This document shows positions 21,725-34,003 of a stretch of DNA of 64,000 nt, piece after piece. The stretch covers positions 9,565,029 to 9,629,028 of the forward strand of contig NC_135185.1 in NCBI RefSeq assembly GCF_041146795.1, given 5' to 3'. The number at the start of each line of letters is the position of its first letter. The stretch's first letter is position 1. The stretch comes from Maylandia zebra. Taxonomy: Eukaryota; Chordata; Actinopteri; Cichliformes; Cichlidae. The position numbers and the translations under genes are program-made. Under the pieces are notes generated by a model. That model worked only from the letters and a program-made list of their open reading frames with translations, searched no databases and was not told the DNA's origin.

Positions 21725-21955
21725 TTTCTAACACTGGAATATTTCTAACACTTTGAGTTATTTTCCAGTGTTAGAAAATCAGCACTGCTCAGTGTTAGCC
21801 ATTGTTAATCTTCAAAACTGACTAGGTTACTTTTAAACATATAACACTGTCAAAAGTGTTAATTTAAAACTCAACAGTGTTGTATTTAACACTCAGAGGT
21901 GTGGACCCATATAGACACTCTCCAGTGTTAATTTAACACTGGAGTTTTTGCTGTG
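21725..21955. repeat. Array of AACACT/AGTGTT motifs, possible MITE
   Basis: Within 230 bp the hexamer AACACT or its complement occurs about ten times, in both orientations, often as paired inverted units such as 'agtgttaatttaacactgg'. The layout suggests a small inverted-repeat transposon, but no unambiguous termini or target duplication were found. Confidence 0.5.
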
Positions 21956-22189
21956 TGTCAGGTTGTCATTGGCATCCATTCAGTCAGAGGACAAAAAATA
22001 ATTTCTTGGTTACATTTGACCTTTCTGACTTTCTCCCTTTGGGGTCATAACCAGCGACGACTTAGGGTCCGGGCGTGCAGAGTGGTCGGTGACCCGCTGT
22101 TACCAAGTAAAAGATGTGTGTTACCTGAGTGTGAGTAGTTGCTAAAGCCACATCCACACAGGCCTAGAAACAGTCAGTAACCTCCTGCT

Positions 22190-22480
22190 GACTCCCAGTT
22201 GGTGGATGGTTGCAGCAGGTTGTTGCTTTAGTGACTAAAGTCACCAGCATGGAAGAGGCCGACTTGTCTGCAGACACTCACCAAACTAGAAACAGAGTCT
22301 GTTCCCCTTCAAAGTAAAAGTTGTGCCTTATAAAGTATGTTGTTTTCAGCGGTAGGACAACTTTTACTTTGAAGAGCAAAAGACGAGTGCCTGCAGACAG
22401 CTCAGCATCTTCCCTGAAACCTCTGGGTGACCACAGCAACCTGTCAGTGACCAAAGCAACTACGAGTTGGTTCTACAACT
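22190..22480. repeat. Imperfect long inverted repeat
   Basis: The inner arms 'cttcaaagtaaaagttgt' (about 22307) and its complement (about 22358) are perfect over 18 bp. Further out, 'tgtctgcagacactc' pairs with 'gagtgcctgcagaca', and outermost a 'gttgctttagtgac' stretch pairs with 'gtgaccaaagcaac'. The whole could fold into one stem of over 100 bp and is probably a foldback transposon relic. Confidence 0.55.
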
Positions 22481-22939
22481 TTTTAGCTTAGAGACAAACA
22501 CCAACTTACCAGCCGGTCATGGATTACATACTGGGTCACAGCCAGGTTCTCTTAGGAACATCTCGTCACATTACCAAAGAGCTCCTGTGATAGGACGGAC
22601 AGGAGTAGGTGGAGATAAAAGGTCAAGGTAAGGAACAGGCTTAAGTTAGTGATGGTGCTTTACCTCAGACGAGTTCATCCACAAACACAGGACAGGAAAC
22701 AGTTTCAATCAGGCTAAAATTAGAAAAACATCATTTTTTTTTGACTCTCAGGACTTCCAGATTATCTTGTTAAGCTTGAATGTCCTCCTTAACCCTGGAA
22801 ACGAGATGTCAACAAACACTCCAGCTGAGCTCTTTGTCTTCAGTTCAAACTTTCTTATTGTTTCATTGCATTATCTGAACTCTTTCACTGGCAGGAAGTA
22901 TTCGAATAGGCTGGACATTGAAGTCTCGGCTTTATTTGA

Positions 22940-23445
22940 ACATCAGTGGCTTTGGGCAATGATCTGTATAATGTCCATCCATGTGGACGTTATTTAGCGG
23001 TCCAGGCACACCCTGTCATGGAAACGGTACTCCCTGATGGTCTTGATGCAGGCTCAATCCTTCAGGTAAGTAAATCCCAAAGGTTGATTGTGTTCATCCG
23101 GATGTTTTCAGTGGGAGAAGTGTTTCGTCACTAACCTTATAAACAATACATTTGCACAACGACTGAAACTAGCCCACTGAATGAACAATGGGGGTTTATA
23201 AGGTTGGGCAAACCTACAGTCAGCTGAGACTGAAGAAGTCAGTTGGATGAAACGTTTCTCCCACTGAAAACATCCAGATGAACACAATCAACCTGTTTGG
23301 GGTACTCTCTGATGGCTGCAGCCTCTTTCAGCAGGATAATGTGCCCTGCCACAAAGCAAAGGTGGTCCAGGAAGGATTTGAGGAGCCCAATCACAAGTGT
23401 GAAGTGTTGACTTGTTCTCCAAATTCCCCAGATGGTAAATGGTCC
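22940..23445 (+). pseudogene. Tc1-like transposase fragment, split by an insertion
   Basis: The left part reads HPVMETVLPDG (ending 23040). The right part repeats VLSDG and continues CSLFQQDNVPCHKAKVVQE, then EVLTCSPNSPD (about 23300-23430). QQD and NSPD mark the second and third acidic positions of the Tc1 DDE catalytic domain. The third would need a further residue (DDE/DDD) beyond the break. A 260-bp foldback (23041-23300) separates the halves, and flanking regions are decayed, so this is a dead relic. Confidence 0.75.
23041..23300. mobile_element. Penelope-like foldback inserted in Tc1 relic
   Basis: The arms at about 23081-23135 and 23250-23293 are inverted copies (from 'ggttgattgtgttcatc' inward to 'ttttcagtgggagaa'). 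The motif 'tgaagaagtcagttggatga' followed by 'aacgtttctccc' is typical of Penelope-like element ends in fish. Flanking direct repeats 'ggtactcYctgatgg' (23026-23040 and 23301-23315, one mismatch) act as a 15-bp target-site duplication. Confidence 0.7.
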
Positions 23446-23504
23446 TTATATAGTGTCTGTGTAGGTTCCTAGTGAGCCAGGCCATGGTGGTCTAAGGAGC
23501 TCGG

Positions 23505-23605
23505 ATGGAAAGCGACTGTTGAGTTTCTTGGAGGTGTTTCAGCTCTTATCCAAGAAGCTTCTTCAGTTCAGTTTTAGAACTGAAGAAGCTGGAGCCCTGA
23601 AGCAC
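23505..23605. mobile_element. Penelope-like terminal fragment
   Basis: The segment 'gagtttcttggaggtgtttc' followed by 'atccaagaagcttcttcag' matches, with substitutions, the left end of the Penelope element at 62.28-62.33 kb. 'agttctaaaactgaactgaa' on the reverse strand forms a small hairpin. Confidence 0.55.
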
Positions 23606-23649
23606 ACCTTCAGGGGTTATCCCTGTTCAGTAGTGTTTTTAAAAGCTCG

Positions 23650-26190
23650 GTTTTATTTTACTTTAGTTAATTGAAATGTTTTTTCAGGTCTAGTTTTAGA
23701 CTTGAGCTTATTTCAGTTAGCTACGATGACATTGGGCAGAAGTGAAGTAAAAATATTGAGCAGACCTGCCTGAATCAGAGATGCTGTTATCTGCAGCTCT
23801 CTGTTGTGATGCTGTCTGATCTTCACACCGAGTCTGGTGAAGGATATCGACCTCTCAGCCCTGAGGAGCTCTTCGGTTTCTTTGACCGGATGTTTCTGAC
23901 TTTCGTCCTGCTGAAAAGAGAAACGTTGTCTAAAGACTTCCTGAAGCATTTGTCTGAATAAAAGCCCGCAGATCACCTCGGGATAGCTCTGCACTGACTC
24001 AGCTGCCTCTGCATCCCAGCCTTAAATCAAAAGGTTAAAGGTCACGGCTGGTCCACAGCACCTAACGATTTGAAAAGGTTCTATTTTTGAATTGTGTTCA
24101 GTCCTGATGGTCGGAGACAGCATCATGTAAAGGAAGATTTCATCTGCCCGAGGAGGTGGACACACATTGGGCTCATGGCCATAAATCTGTCATTTCATAG
24201 TAGCTAAATGAGCCCTTCCTAACTGTGAAACTTCACTAAAATGTTCACGTTTCCTTCGGTGTTGTCACGCAGTCCGATCTCTGACCTACTGCTTCTGCAA
24301 ATAACCAGGCCAGAGTCACAGCCACCATCAACTTTAGTCTTTATTGTACAATAATGCACTTCAACAAGGCTTGGGAATATGGCACACGAAAAGATTTCAC
24401 ATAAATCATTTTCCAGCTAAGAATCCGTCTCAGGTCTTAATCGCTAAGCTTTACCAGTGAGCAGCGTCGATATGAACAGCAAAGTATTACACGCAGGCCT
24501 GATTTTACAAAAGTCAGCAGAGGATGTGGTTTTTATCCATCACAGTGAAACTGTTTTGCCACAGTTTGATGCAACAGAAATTCAAAGGTCGATAAAGTTC
24601 GTCTGACTCGTCCGTTCGGTTATTGAGCTTTTGTTCGTCGATCAGACTGTGAAGCAGCAGGTTAGAAAATGTTCCAGTGAGATGCAGGTTTTCAGCTGAA
24701 ACACTTCAAAGAGCCAATAGTTTAATACAGAAATAAAAAAAATTAATCAATGAACAGTGTCACATAAACAGCCTCGGTCTTCGGCCTGAACACAGGGTCA
24801 GGACAAACATGCAGAGTGGGTCACTACACAGATAGTTTCACCATGCCCCGTCACATCGCTGCAAGAAGAAAGAGTCGGCTTCAAAAGAACCGCTCAGCTG
24901 GAGCTGCCGGCAAATCACCAAGAAGCTGCCCGAAGCCCGACTGTGGAGCTGCAGGGGAAACTGGATCTGCAGCCGTTTTCTCATCGTTTTTATAGAATCA
25001 CAGGGCCAGGATCACAGCAGCGCACACGGCCCACCCCTCCACGTTTATATATTGCTCAGGTGTGAAAAGTGGGTGGGATGTGTCCCAGATCTTTTGCATG
25101 ATTTGAAGCTGGGTTAGAAACAAAGTGAGCAAAGAAGGTGCAATTATTTAAATTCAGCCAGTCTCTCCTTCAAGCTCAGCTCTGTGTGCACCTCTGGACC
25201 TTTCCCAGGATGTCCGGTTCTACAGCGAAGAGTTTGAGTCAGTGGAAAGAATGCGGTGTGCAGCTCAGAGGCAAAGTGACCAGACGTACAGTGATGATCG
25301 AAACAGGAAGTGGTCCAGAGGTGCACAAGGAGGCGACTCTGAAAGGAGTCCCGCTGATTGTACTTTGTGTGACGAGACCTCGGATCGATGAAACAGGCAC
25401 GACTTTACAGACGTCCCAGTGTCCGCAAAGGCTAAAGCAGCAAAATGTGAACGCTTTGATTATTTAAAGATTTCAAGTAAAACATGCACTCCTTTACTGA
25501 TTTATGACAAATCCTCTCCAAATACCTCCATCACTTTCACGGTGACTGAAGCTGAGAACTGCTGATTCTGATCGTCTGGCAGCTGCACGCTGGTGCACAC
25601 GCGTGTGTTTTTTGGGAGGAAAGAGCGAGTCTCAGCTAAAAAGCTCCGAGTGAGCACCGTTTGTCTGAACAGAAAAGATAATCACGTAATTAGAATTTGC
25701 AGGTCTGAGCGACAGCTGCAGGGCGAGTGCGAGCGGGGCTGCAGAATGAAACGAGGCAACGTGGAGGAGGACGAGACACAGACGTGTGAAACAGAGAACG
25801 AGCGACACAGTCTGTGACCGCTGTCAGTGGAAGTTTCTGCTCTCTTTGACTAAATGTAATGTTTACAGAGCAAGTGGTCACGGCGGCTGGAGCAGATTAC
25901 GTTAATGTTGTGCAGGAACGTGATGACACGGTGCTGCTGTGCAGTAAAAGCTGAAATCAAACTGTGTGAAAGATGGTATCAGGGGATGGTGGAGGAGACC
26001 GAGGACAGGATGAAGGTGGAGAACAAGGCTGCAGCTTGTCAGAGACAAAAACATTCAGACTCAGTTTGGAGATGCAATCATTCCCATGACAACGTCCTCT
26101 GCCGCTGTCGCTCGGAGCTTTAGACAACTTCAGTCTGAGCAGGGCTGCTTTTTGTTCATGTAACACCACGTCACAACGTTTATCTCAGGC
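23650..26190. other. Intergenic, no gene recognised
   Basis: I found no coding exon. A block at about 24110-24260 and a 'tttattgtacaataatgcac' stretch at 24340 (an AATAAA-like signal on the minus strand) could be regulatory or 3'-end related, but support is weak. Confidence 0.4.
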
Positions 26191-26194
26191 TGAT

Positions 26195-26890
26195 TTAGAT
26201 GGTAAGGAAAGGCCCTACTATACAAGCAGGACTCGATGAGTCTGGGGAAGAAGAACTCCCTTTTAACAGGAAGAAACTTCCAACAGAATGAGGATCGGAG
26301 AGGGAATCTGCTGAGACAGAATAAAGTTTGTGACAGAGCTAATGCAGCAGCATAAAGTCACAGTGAGAGCATCACAAACCATCAGCAGAATAACTAAGGG
26401 AGGATCCAGGGTCACCTGGTCCAGCCCTAACTATATGCTTTAGCAAAAGGAAAGTTTGAAGCCTAATCTTAAAAATAGAGATAGTGTCTATCTCCTGAAT
26501 CCAAACTGGAAGCTGGTTCCACAGAAGAGGGGCCTGAAAACTGAAGGCTCTCCCTCCCATTCTACTTTTAAATACTCTAGGAACAAGTAGGCCTGCAGAG
26601 CGAGAGCGAAGTGCTCTAATAGGGTGATATGGTACTACAAGGTCATTAAGATAAGATGGGGCCTGATTATTTAAGACCTTGTATGTGAGGAGCAGGATTT
26701 TGAATTCAATTCTGGATTTAACAGGAAGCCAATGAAGGGAAGCCAAAACAGGAGAAATCTGCTCTCTCTTTCTAGACCCTGTCAGGACTCTTGCTGCAGC
26801 ATTTTGGATTAGCTGAAGGCTTTTCAGTGAGTTTTTTGGACATCCTGATAATCATGAATTACAGTCGTCCAGCCTGGAAGTAATAAAAGT
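26195..26890 (-). mobile_element. L2-type LINE, 3' end only
   Basis: The minus-strand frame 26372-26746 encodes the L2 C-terminal module: LHWLPVKSRIEFKILLLTYK, APSYLNDLVVPY and GGRAFSFQAPLLWNQLPVW. The 3' UTR follows towards 26195 ('acaggaagaaacttccaaca'). The RT catalytic domain is missing. It is a different L2 subfamily from the copy at 2.5-4.1 kb. Confidence 0.85.
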
Positions 26891-26894
26891 GTGG

Positions 26895-29170
26895 AGTAGT
26901 TTTCCTGCAGCCCATTTTGTCTCATTTTCTGCTGAAACCAAACTTTAGTCTTTGTTTTTTCTTAATCATGGCAGTGATGCAGTCATGTATTTGTGTTCAT
27001 TTCTCCTGCTAGAGGAGGTCAGTGGGGCCCAGGGAGTCTCCTCACAGCTTCATTTTGCTTTTCCTGTTAAATGATGACTTTCACGGGGATTAGAGGTGAC
27101 GCTGTGCAAGAAAAGCCCCATCCAGGAATAGTCTAACATGAGGGGTAAAAGCCTTCATCAGTCATTAACTGTGTCCCGATTAACATTCACCTCAAAGACA
27201 TTCAGACAGTCCAAACAAGAAGCTGCAGATTTAAAAATAGAGGCATGTTAATGAAACACTCCAATCCTCTGTGGATGTACCGGGAAGTCTGACAGGTGCG
27301 TTTAAGGCCCGACCAAATCCTGTCGGTTTACACAGATCATCATCAACGTCGTCACTGAAGCCTTTCTGTGTGCGGCTTGCTTCAAGCTGCTCATGGCAAA
27401 AAAAACATCATCTTATCCCAGCAAGGCTAAAAATCCAGAATTTCAAACATCACGAGCAACTCTGAGGCCAGATTTACTAATCAGGTGCATTCGGCAGGTG
27501 ATCCACCAGCAGTGCACCAAATTTACACAAAGACACAGCCAGTTTAGTTCAGTAACAGGCAACGCAACCAGGCAACTGAGCAACAGAGCACCAAGCAGGT
27601 CAAAAATAAGCGATGACAAACGTGACGCAGTGCATCTGCAGATTCACATCAGTTCTACCATCTAAACCTGAACTCGCGAACAGCTGACGAACAGCTGACC
27701 TGAAGGATGCTCAAACATTTCCTGACCGATCCAAGTGTTAGTGAGGTTACTGTTACTGCTCCCTGCAGCCAGAAGCTGCAGGCATTTCTCTAACACAGGT
27801 CAGAGCTCCTTAAAACGACATTTCACACTCTGAGCTCTCTGATACTCTTAAATTTAACACTCTGAATTCAAGTTCAATAACACCAGCAGGCCTCCGTCAC
27901 ACAGGCCCAGAGACCTGGTCGCTGACTGGCTGCTGGAAGCTGCTGGAGGTTTACAGTGCTGCACCTGAAACCTCCATGAGATTATTTGGATGAGCAGCAG
28001 ATTTCCGCAGTCGTTGAGTGTCCGCACAAAAGAAGAAAAACATCTCATGTGGAGTCAAACGTTTTCCATTTCTCTGTTTGTAGAGCGGCGATGCAACCCG
28101 AAAAACACCAACCAGAGAAAATCTGACTCCAACGTAAAAGCTCTGCTCTACTGTGGCAACCAAAACATGCAACTTTTATTCTGAAGGCGAGTTTGAGCAG
28201 CGGTTGGTGAGTGTTTGCAGACGTGTCAGCAATCACAGACATCTGTGGGGCAGCGCCCTCTTTACAGCTGATTTCACTCAAGGGTTTCTGGCAAACTGGT
28301 TGGAGATGCTCATTTGTCCCTAGCAATCTCAGGTTGCCGGAGGTCACTGATTAGTCCCTGTGTGAGGGGCCAAGACCTTATTACAGTATCTCGTCAACAG
28401 CAGCTTCATGAAAACCAGAAAAAAGCCTAAAAGTGATGAACCGTTAGTAAATCTGGCCCTCGTTCCTCATTTTCACTTTTACATTAAGAACAACAAGACT
28501 AAATGTGAGGACGATTAGCCTGTCAGACCTTTATCAGCAACATCGTGCATAAAACAGACTTTCAGCCGCTCTCATCAGTGACCTGACATGTCTGCGATGT
28601 CTTTGGAAGGTGCTGCCTGTCCCATTTTTTAGCTCAGTGAATGATAACCACATTCATCATGTAATGATTGAACAGCAGAACCACTGCTGGGATGACTGGC
28701 AGCTCCACCTGCCTCCCCGCTGGCTGCACTTCGCTTTGGATTCAGAGGGAAATCTCCTGGATTGCTTTGCTTTTCAGCACAAACAGAGCTGAAGCGGTGA
28801 CAAACGGCGGCGGGGAGCGAGGAGAAAAACGTCTCCAGCATGTTTATCCTCCTCAGAAAAGCCAAAGATGGCAGGGGGAGGATTACAAAAGAAGAAGTCT
28901 GTACTCTGAGCAGAAATAAACCCAGTGTGAGACAAAGACGACCAATCATCTCAGCCGTGGTCTTGCTGTTTATGGCACTTAAAACCGAACTACCTGATGA
29001 TTAAAAATGTTACACATAAAACCTCTGCATGAGTCTAAGACTGCATTTACAATCAAAATCTGGCTGCATAAATAAAAATCAAACTCAGCCATTATTATAC
29101 ATTTAAACACTCCAGCCCGCTCTCGCTGGCAGGGCGTCAAATAACGGCGTCTGTCAAACCGCTGGTGTTA
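26895..29170. other. Intergenic, no gene recognised
   Basis: Mixed-composition DNA with short frames only. Nothing with domains, RNA structure or clear repeats was seen. Confidence 0.45.
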
Positions 29171-29174
29171 GAGA

Positions 29175-29240
29175 AACCACAGACTGTATATAAAAGATGG
29201 ACCCAACCACTGCACTAACAGTTGGTTTAACAAGCCCCCA
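29175..29240 (+). repeat. Fragment of interspersed repeat ('actgtatataaaagatggac')
   Basis: The motif recurs on the reverse strand at about 51450-51475 and in degenerate form at about 48840, next to other parts of the repeat family seen at 17.1 and 29.8 kb. Confidence 0.5.
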
Positions 29241-29837
29241 TGTGGTGCCTCCGATTGAGCATTTTAGCGGAGCCCCAGCTGGGCCTAAAAACGAGACTCT
29301 TTTCTATACTACAACCTGAGTTAGCGACTGTATGTTATTGTCATTTTTCACATGTAGCTGAAAAAGCAGTGGCTCCATCGTGTTTCCACATTCACCTAAC
29401 GAATCAAAGCTTTCTGGTTCAGTCGTGGGAGGAGAGACATATCCCTTTGAGGTTGTGTCAGGAACAGTAAGATTCCCCCAAATCAAACACGCTGAAGTAG
29501 CTGTTTATTAAAAGAGCCTCAAACAGTAGAAGAAAGTGTAAATAAATAAATCTTTGTCGTGATTCAGTGATTTCCCAGCACTACATGCTCCCTGCCTGTC
29601 TCTGCAGCCTCTGTGTGCTGAGATCTCTGCACTCCATGTTCCATCTGTGCCACACATTAGCTGTTAATAGCGCTACATTAATTGCACCACCCTCCAGCCT
29701 GTGCCAGTTGAAGCCACCGAGGTTAGCAACCTGCGGCTGGGAGCATCGCACAGACACAGATACCTAATGATCAGCGCTAAATAACATAATAAAATCCCAG
29801 CAAACTCTCGCTCTGCCTTCATGGACAGTCTGTTAGT

Positions 29838-30136
29838 AGAGTGACCTCACAGCAGCCATGTTATTGATCGGATGATGTCGTATAAAATGCTTCAACAGCT
29901 CAAAAACAGTCCAGATGTCCAGTTCAGGTGAAGCTAGCAGACAGCTAGCAGCTAGAGCAATCTGTGTCACCATCCACCTGTCAGTCAAAGAGGCCACGCC
30001 CCCAATAATCTAAACAAGTGAGGTCCTAACCCCCCCCGGTGTAGGGTGAATGCAAACGTGTTTATTTCTGCTGTAAAGTTTTAACGTGGGAGTCTATCAC
30101 TGCTGGAGCCCCTGCTGGACGTTAGAGGAACTGCAC
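29838..30136 (+). repeat. Interspersed repeat family, second near-complete copy
   Basis: It has the same ordered blocks as 17082-17352, including 'gtgacctcacagcagccat', 'aaagaggccacgccccc' and 'gctgtaaagttttaacgtgg'. Confidence 0.65.
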
Positions 30137-30139
30137 ATT

Positions 30140-31238
30140 AAGCACTGACTGCACACGTGCCGAGTATCCTGAAACATCTTTTCAGTGTGTCGTGTTGCAA
30201 ACATATTTTAACCCAAACATGACCGCGGTATTTGGTGGATAAAACCAGCCGGCAGAATTTTATTGATCACTGCCAACTCTCCTGCTTCTACATGTGAATT
30301 TGGCAGCTGTTTCAAATTTGACCCTCACCAAAAGACACCTGACAGGTATCAGTGAGACACCAGCAGGTTTGACAGAACAGCCGTATTTGACTCCCTTTGA
30401 ATGAAGGCGCGTTAAACATAGAATATAGCATGTATCTGTAAGCATATTGCTCATTTATAACATTCACAATTTCAGTCTAAGTGATAAATAAACCATTTAA
30501 ATTAAACTCTATTGTTAAATCCTTCAATTAGTTGTTCACACTCGTCACACACACTCACATATATATATATTAATACTTTGCTCAATAATTATCTCCATGT
30601 TCAAAATATACTATCACACTGTTAAATACACTGTAAACTTGGCTGTGATTATAAAACACACCATAGACTGTAGAGATCAAACTCAGCCAGTTTGTAAAAG
30701 TCCGTCTTCAAAGACGTGGGGGAGCAGGCGAGACGTTTACACTCTTACATCCGTAAAAATCAGAGAGCAGCAGAAACCACTTTCTCCTACTCAGATCACT
30801 TTACGGATCACTGTGATTTAATTCCAGCATGGCTCTAATAGTATAAGATGTGAAATCAGTCTGAAGGTGGATCCTCCCTCAGAGTACGTTCAGCAGAATA
30901 AAACTCCAACAGAATTATTCGAATCTGTTATTTTAACAGACGTGGATGTAACGTGTGAGTGAAAAAAACAACCGACAGTCAGTAAAACTGTACAGGAACG
31001 GTGCTGTTTCTGTGAAGACCGTCCCAACTTAAAGTGATATATGATAATAACAATAACTTGTTGACTAACTGAAGAAAATGCAACGCAGCCTTTACAAGGT
31101 CATCCAAGGCAACGGCAGCAGCGAGACACAGAATTCGGAACGGACAGGCAAAAGCTGCAGGTCTACAGGAGCTAAAGTTCGCCTCTACCTTTCTTCAGCC
31201 CATCAAAAGCTTCTCCAAACAAGCTTTTCTTTCAGAAA
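30140..31238. other. 3' flank of the minus-strand gene; likely 3' UTR near 31.2 kb
   Basis: AT-rich sequence downstream of the stop codon at 31239. Several TTTATT motifs (AATAAA on the minus strand) occur across 29.5-31 kb; which one is used cannot be told from sequence. Confidence 0.4.
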
Positions 31239-31812
31239 TCAGCCGGATGACGATGACGATGGTGACGACGATGAAGACGATGAAGATGAAGGGGTGGGTC
31301 TGTACATCTCGCCACCTCCGAGTTCAGTAAACCTTCCCGCCAATGACGACATCGCCTCCCTCTCTTTGTCCTTCTTGCTTCCCGTGCACACCGACCTCTG
31401 AGCAGGTTTAAACTGCCACGTCACCTTCTTCGTCAATGACTGCTCCACGGTCGACATCCTCTTCAACGGTGGAGTGGCGGGTTGAGTTGCCATGGGGACG
31501 GACGGTGTTGCTGCCATGCTGGTGGTAACCCCGGAAACTCTCTCTGCTATGCCGTTGTTGTTCCTGTCTTGCTCCGTGAAGAGCTCGCTCAGCACTTCGG
31601 GTTCAGTGGTTTCTCCGAATAAATCCCAGTCAGGTTCAGCGGGCAGCCGCTTCGGACGGCCAGATTTGCTCCCAGTGGCGGAGGTCCTTGACGAGCGGCT
31701 CGGATCGGAGTCGGACAGGTCCGAGTCCCAATCGCTGTCCCCTGCCACTGAACCGCAACCCAGCACAGACACATCAGCAGCTCCCGAACCTGAGCTCTCC
31801 GAATCGGACTCC
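31239..31812 (-). CDS. Large disordered protein, last coding exon (exon 4 of 4 seen)
   Basis: The acceptor TTTTTTAG precedes 31812, and the exon runs to TGA at 31241-31239, coding residues 1472-1662. It contains an acidic serine-rich stretch (ESDSESSGSG, DSDWDSDLSDSD), then RPKRLPAEPDWDLFGETTEP. Near residue 1600 is KKVTWQF, which fits the RVxF docking motif for protein phosphatase 1. The tail is poly-serine (residues about 1646-1661). The phase matches the donor at 32431. I see no folded domain. The phosphatase link is inference from a short motif only. Confidence 0.75.
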
Positions 31813-32263
31813 CTAAAAAACAGAAGAGAAAGCCAGATGTACCCCTCTGGTATCTTCATCATTTGTGCTTTTTAAAAGCACTAAAGCTCTGCTTTTAACC
31901 TGGTGCTCATCAGCGCAGGCTCATTCAGACTGATGCGAGTGATTGATTGGAATGTTGGTAATCTGTGTGTGATTATAAATCAAACTGATTATTTCAAACC
32001 TTTACCAATCTGTCTCAGAGTGATTGCAGTCAGTCTGAGTCAGACTGTGATGGGAGACAGGTTGCCTCTCACAGGGGAAGATATTACCTTCGGGCAACTA
32101 GAATGTCGCCAGTTGGTCACCAAACATTCAATGCAATCACTGAGCAACCACCAGTTTCTCCTGGTGGTAAGGAGGCCGGCAACCTATTTTTACTCTAGTG
32201 TCACTGAGACATTAGCTGACAGTGAAAAGATTGCACAAGAAACCAAAACTGAATGGATGATCG

Positions 32264-32372
32264 GATGATTGTATGGATGGATGGATGATCAGATGGATGG
32301 ATGGATGATCAGATGGATGATCGGATGACTGGATGGATGGATGGATGGATGGATGATCGGATGGATGGTTTT
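32264..32372. repeat. (GGAT)n imperfect tetranucleotide repeat
   Basis: About 110 bp of GGAT/GATC/GATG units in the last intron of the minus-strand gene, ending about 60 bp from the exon 3 donor. Confidence 0.9.
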
Positions 32373-32430
32373 TATAAATGAATACATCTCTTTCAGCTGA
32401 GAGGTGAAGTGTAGACGAGTGCATACTCAC

Positions 32431-33303
32431 TTGCCGCTGTAGGCTGTAGTTCCTGGAGGGCCCAGCAGGAGGCAGGCTGGAGCTGCCAGGTAGACGAAGC
32501 TGTCGGTGCACAGGAAATCTCCCTCCTCTGGCTTCTGTGGGGCGAGCTGTGTTGGCTTGGCGTCCCAGTTGGGGTTAGGCGGATCCACGTGCGTTTTCGT
32601 GCCGTGTGTGTGGTGGTGTATACTGTCCTTTTTCACGTTGTGGGCTTCTGTCACCGTGGTGACTTCACCTTTGGAGGCAGGTCTTGCAGACACAGCAAGG
32701 TAAACAAAGCTGTCCGACTGGACGAAGGGATCTATGTCACCACAGTCCAGCCCTGATGTTCTGATTGGCTTCTGGTTGGGATCTAGAAAGTGTTTGATTG
32801 GCTGCTTTGAAGGAGACAGAGGAAGAGGGGAGTCTATTCCCATGAGGGTGACTTTTTTCCTGGGGGGCATGTCCTCAATTCTCAGAGCCATGGAGCTCTT
32901 AATAACGCTCTGCTCTAACGGCTTCTTGATGACTGAAACCATTCCCATCTTCCCATCCTTCCTTCTGTCCTCGCCTTCTCCCCGCTCTTCATCCTCCTCC
33001 ATGTTTCCGCGCCCCGCCTCCTCCCTCTCGCCTTCGATGTCTTCTTGCGAGCACGTGTTGAGGAGTGACGGGTAGCACCACTGTAGCTCCGCGCTCTCCT
33101 CCCTCCCCCACTCCTTTAACCCTCCATCGTCCCCATCTTTCTCCAGTGACGTGCTGCTGCTGCCCAGGTCGGAACCACTGATTGGCTGGTCACTGTCAGA
33201 GCCAGCCTCCTCCTGGCTTTGATTGGATAAGGAGAGGAAAACGCCGCTTGAGTCGGACTCCAGCGTCAGGTTGGAGTCTGGAGAGCTGTCCTCTTTAGCA
33301 GAG
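32431..33303 (-). CDS. Large disordered protein, coding exon 3
   Basis: This 873-bp exon has an acceptor TTTTCCAG before 33303 and a canonical GTGAGT donor after 32431; both phases (2 in, 2 out) match its neighbours. It codes residues about 1181-1472. The N-terminal part is acidic (LTLESDSSGVFLSLSNQSQE). The middle has PPRKKVTLMGIDSPLPLSPS. Two copies of a short motif, DSFVYLAVSARP and DSFVYLAAPACL, lie about 65 residues apart and may be a repeated interaction motif. The repetition suggests a real constrained element in an otherwise disordered protein. Family not recognised. Confidence 0.8.
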
Positions 33304-34003
33304 CTGGAAAAGAAGAAAAGGACAGAAGGCGGTGAAGCATCCCCATGTGTGCTCAGCCCCCCCGAAGCCTTTAAAGTGATAACCCACTTTTCAGATCAAG
33401 GCCATTGATTTGTTTTAGCCGCACAGCCCCAAGCCATCGGCACAGATATCCCGGGTGATGGACACATCACTACAAATACATTCACTTTCTAAATTTTGCT
33501 GCGGCTGTGACACGGTTTGGTTTGTGTCTTTATTTGTAAGCCATGAGGAATGATCAGGTAGAGACAGGAAAGTTAACTGTGCAGTTTTTAATCAGTTTCT
33601 AATAAAACGTGTGACACCTGCAACAGCTTCATATGAATGATTTCATAACAATGCTGATTACAAACACAGTTACAGCAGCTCCAGCCCTCAAAGCTCAGTT
33701 TGAAGAATATGATTAGAGATCATTTAGTTGGATGACATTTAAGCTTAAATGATTCAGCTCATCAAGGTACAGCTCGCTCTGTTCTGGGACGTTCACACAA
33801 AAGCTAATAACAGCGAATAAAACAGCAGCTCGAGTCCATTAAACAGACAGTCTGATGTTTTTATTGCTCAGTGTATATACTGTACATCACTGTTTGTGCT
33901 GCAGTTCCTCAATTTCAGTTTCTCACATGTGATCATTTCAAAGGCAGTGACATCACTGGATTCACTGCACAGCTGCAGTAACTTCGGTCATCATTATTTT
34001 AAT
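33304..34003. other. Intron sequence, nothing recognised
   Basis: Start of the large intron between coding exons 2 and 3 of the minus-strand gene, with no repeats or frames of note up to the SINE at 34004. Confidence 0.5.

Noticed and set aside
31239-31300. Plus-strand Asp/Glu-rich frame at 31078-31401
   Set aside because: Antisense of the poly-serine C-terminus of the minus-strand gene.
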